A DNA stretch of 64,000 bases. It comes from Gammaproteobacteria bacterium (lineage in GTDB: Bacteria; Pseudomonadota; Gammaproteobacteria; JABHGC01). A program made the translations under genes and the position numbers. Below the pieces are notes generated by a model, which was not told the origin of the DNA, searched no databases, and was given only the letters and a program-made list of their open reading frames with translations. Below are positions 62,536 to 64,000 of the stretch, piece after piece. The stretch lies in assembly GCA_027077805.1 (NCBI GenBank), contig JALWTS010000015.1, positions 180,597 to 244,596 of the forward strand, in the 5' to 3' direction. Every line of letters begins with the position of its first letter. Position 1 is the first letter of the stretch.

Positions 62536-63687
62536 ATGACAAAATTTACAATGCCAGAAGCAGATACTAACGATCCTATTATTCGAGTAATTGGTGTTGG
62601 TGGAGGGGGCAGTAATGCTGTCAGTCACATGGTGGGACATATTGAAGGCGTGGAATTTGTTTGTGCGAATACGGATGCTCAAGTGCTAAAAACGAGTAAT
62701 GTTGCCACTGTCTTACAATTGGGTAAGAATAAAACGAAAGGTTTAGGTGCGGGTGCGAATCCTACCATTGGTAAAGAAGCCGCTCAAGAAGATAAGGATC
62801 GGATTGCTGAAATATTAGATGGTGCCAATATGGCATTCATAACAGCGGGTATGGGTGGGGGGACAGGAACTGGTGCCGCTCCTATTTTTGCTGAGATTTC
62901 TAAAGCAGAAAAAGAAATTTTAACCATTGGTGTGGTCACGATGCCGTTTCCTTTTGAAGGGCGAAAACGGATGAAAATCGCAGTAGAAGGGGTGAAAGAG
63001 TTAAGAGAATGTGTTGATTCATTAATTGTGATTGAAAATGAGCAATTAATGCCAGTGGTTGGTGCGAATGCGAGTTTAATCACCGCCTTTGAAACGGCAA
63101 ATCGAGTATTGTTTGATGCGGTTAGAGGTATTGCTGAACTTATTACTCGTCCAGGACTTGTGAATGTTGACTTTGCGGATGTCAAAACTGTGATGTTAAA
63201 TCGTGGTTTAGCAATGATGGGTATGGGAACGGCATCAGGTGAAAAACGGGCCGAACAAGCAACGGAGGATGCGATCAAAAGTCCCTTATTGGGGAATATT
63301 GATTTACATGGTGCTCAAGGTATCTTAGTGAATATTACGGCAGGTCATGATTTAACTTTAGGTGAATTTGATCAAGTCGGTCGTATGGTGCACGAGTATG
63401 CGAATGATAATACGGAAGTCATTATTGGTACTGCTTTAAATACTGATATGCAGGATGAAGTGCAAGTGACGATTGTCGTCACTGGAATTCAAGAAGTTGC
63501 GCAAGCGGGGCAAGTCGATCCGTCTGATAAAAAAGCAACACGTCGTGAATCAGTGAATTTTGATAGTTATGACGCACCTGCGGCAATGCGAAAACGATCT
63601 GAGCCAATGCTTGCGGCGAATAATAATGAATTTTCAGGGGAGATTGATTCCGTACCTGCCTATTTACGTAAACAAGCAGATACTTGA
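62536..63687 (+). CDS. ftsZ: Cell division protein FtsZ
   Basis: Tubulin-like GTPase that forms the division ring. 383 residues from the ATG at 62536 (MTKFTMPEADTND), preceded by agaggag; a longer frame from 62497 is not needed. Key motifs: VIGVGGGGSNAVSHM, GMGGGTGTGAAPIFAEI (signature), NADTDAQ-type ANTDAQVLKTSN, DFADVKTVM, and the conserved C-terminal peptide IDSVPAYLRKQAD, which binds FtsA and ZipA (both encoded in this window). It ends the cluster; lpxC, often next, is not seen. Confidence 0.98.
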   Translation: MTKFTMPEADTNDPIIRVIGVGGGGSNAVSHMVGHIEGVEFVCANTDAQVLKTSNVATVLQLGKNKTKGLGAGANPTIGKEAAQEDKDRIAEILDGANMAFITAGMGGGTGTGAAPIFAEISKAEKEILTIGVVTMPFPFEGRKRMKIAVEGVKELRECVDSLIVIENEQLMPVVGANASLITAFETANRVLFDAVRGIAELITRPGLVNVDFADVKTVMLNRGLAMMGMGTASGEKRAEQATEDAIKSPLLGNIDLHGAQGILVNITAGHDLTLGEFDQVGRMVHEYANDNTEVIIGTALNTDMQDEVQVTIVVTGIQEVAQAGQVDPSDKKATRRESVNFDSYDAPAAMRKRSEPMLAANNNEFSGEIDSVPAYLRKQADT

Positions 63688-63701
63688 AATTAGGGAGACA
63701 G

Positions 63702-63739
63702 ATACTTCTTTGTTTTAGAAGATTAAGGCAAAGAAGTAT
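63702..63739 (+). terminator. Inverted repeat downstream of ftsZ
   Basis: Perfect 11-base inverted repeat atacttctttg / caaagaagtat with a 16-base spacer, starting 15 bases after the ftsZ stop. No T-run follows directly, so it may be a weak terminator or an mRNA-stabilising hairpin. Confidence 0.45.
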
Positions 63740-63868
63740 TTATAATTTACTTTAACTTTTAACTATCTTAATTCTTAATCTATTTTGCCTTTATTTACGA
63801 AAAAAAACAAGCAATATCTGTACAGCGGACGGAGACCAGTAGCTTTAGGCAATAAGGGCGCTTTATCG

Positions 63869-64000
63869 TCAAGACGGCTGCCACTTCTCCCGGTGCACCA
63901 CGCGATCTAGCGGTAACCTGTCCGTTGGATATGATTTTTCATCCGGATGGCCGATGGGAATTATCGCCACTGGTAACACGTGCCGGGGAATGTCTAAAAT
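63869..64000 (-). CDS. Nitroreductase-family protein (C-terminal fragment)
   Basis: The minus-strand frame is open from the right edge to a TGA at 63869-63871 and encodes 43 residues: VLPVAIIPIGHPDEK, then LPLDRVVHREKW at the end. This is the standard C-terminal signature of the FMN-dependent nitroreductase family (PxGxP...RxPLxxVVHxExW). The start lies outside the window. The last 190 bases of the window are about 52% GC by hand count, clearly higher than the rest, and codons such as CCG, CGG and GTG are preferred, unlike the neighbouring genes. Probably acquired DNA or the far side of an assembly join. Confidence 0.75.
   Translation of the reverse strand: MLDIPRHVLPVAIIPIGHPDEKSYPTDRLPLDRVVHREKWQPS

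Noticed and set aside
62784..63278. 164-codon minus-strand open frame opposite ftsZ
   Set aside because: It lies wholly inside ftsZ, whose translation is conserved throughout; Ser/Pro/Ile-rich low-complexity product typical of an antisense shadow.
1..64000. CRISPR arrays, tRNA, rRNA, insertion sequences, prophage genes
   Set aside because: I looked for evenly spaced repeats, cloverleaf ends, transposase motifs and phage structural genes and saw none.

Overview
This window is AT-rich chromosomal DNA of a gammaproteobacterium. The signs are a respiratory nitrate reductase operon, the gammaproteobacterial zipA-ligA pair, a TorF-type porin, DUF4426 and DUF6394 proteins, MiaE, and a division/cell-wall cluster in the order mraY-murD-ftsW-murG-murC-murB-ddl-ftsQ-ftsA-ftsZ. 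The low GC, the gln-rich proteins, the nitrate respiration and the abundance of SpoIIE/STAS signalling fit sulfur-oxidising Thiotrichales (Beggiatoa/Thioploca-like). That placement is an inference from gene content; no rRNA is present to confirm it.

Layout. 1-6.2 kb: 3' part of narG, then narH, narJ, narI and a hemerythrin-like protein. 6.3-9.3 kb (minus): a broken GSU2403-type nucleotidyltransferase gene, a CYTH phosphatase, a small membrane protein, the radical SAM enzyme AmrS and QueF. 9.5-12.6 kb: a small unknown, zipA and a divergent NAD-dependent DNA ligase. 12.7-15.6 kb (minus): polysaccharide flippase, sulfotransferase, HNH nuclease. 16-21.7 kb: murF, YceI, a TrkA-type K+ channel with DUF6394, two small envelope proteins and a lone response regulator. 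21.8-25 kb (minus): dapC-dapD-dapE for lysine/diaminopimelate. 25.2-30.2 kb: DoxX, DUF547, ArsS-like radical SAM enzyme, aconitase. 30.4-38 kb: a Rieske protein overlapping an active-site-altered TrpD homologue, a secreted unknown, NnrU-like methyltransferase, Nudix, metallo-beta-lactamase, glycosyltransferase, MiaE and a formylglycine-generating-enzyme-like lipoprotein. 38.2-39 kb: porin with a strong promoter and a terminator.

39-51.3 kb is the most distinctive part. It encodes a membrane PP2C/SpoIIE phosphatase, a second membrane protein whose phosphatase domain has lost its catalytic residues, a free-standing membrane sensor with the same kind of extracytoplasmic domain, two HATPase-type proteins (one with a degenerate N-box), a STAS protein, a class III nucleotide cyclase and a membrane protein with methionine heptads. 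Arginine decarboxylase, a sterol-desaturase-like protein and an MFS transporter lie among them. The set resembles partner-switching systems such as SiaABCD of Pseudomonas and the slr1658/slr1659-type modules of cyanobacteria, but each enzyme is accompanied by an apparently inactive relative and the candidate output is a cyclase.

51.3-63.7 kb: pdxA divergent from a tightly packed mraY-to-ftsZ cluster with several 4-base overlaps. murF is 36 kb away, and murE, ftsI and ftsL are not in the window. At the right edge, about 52% GC by hand count, lies the C-terminal end of a nitroreductase-family gene on the minus strand. Its composition differs sharply from everything before it, which suggests recent acquisition or an assembly join.
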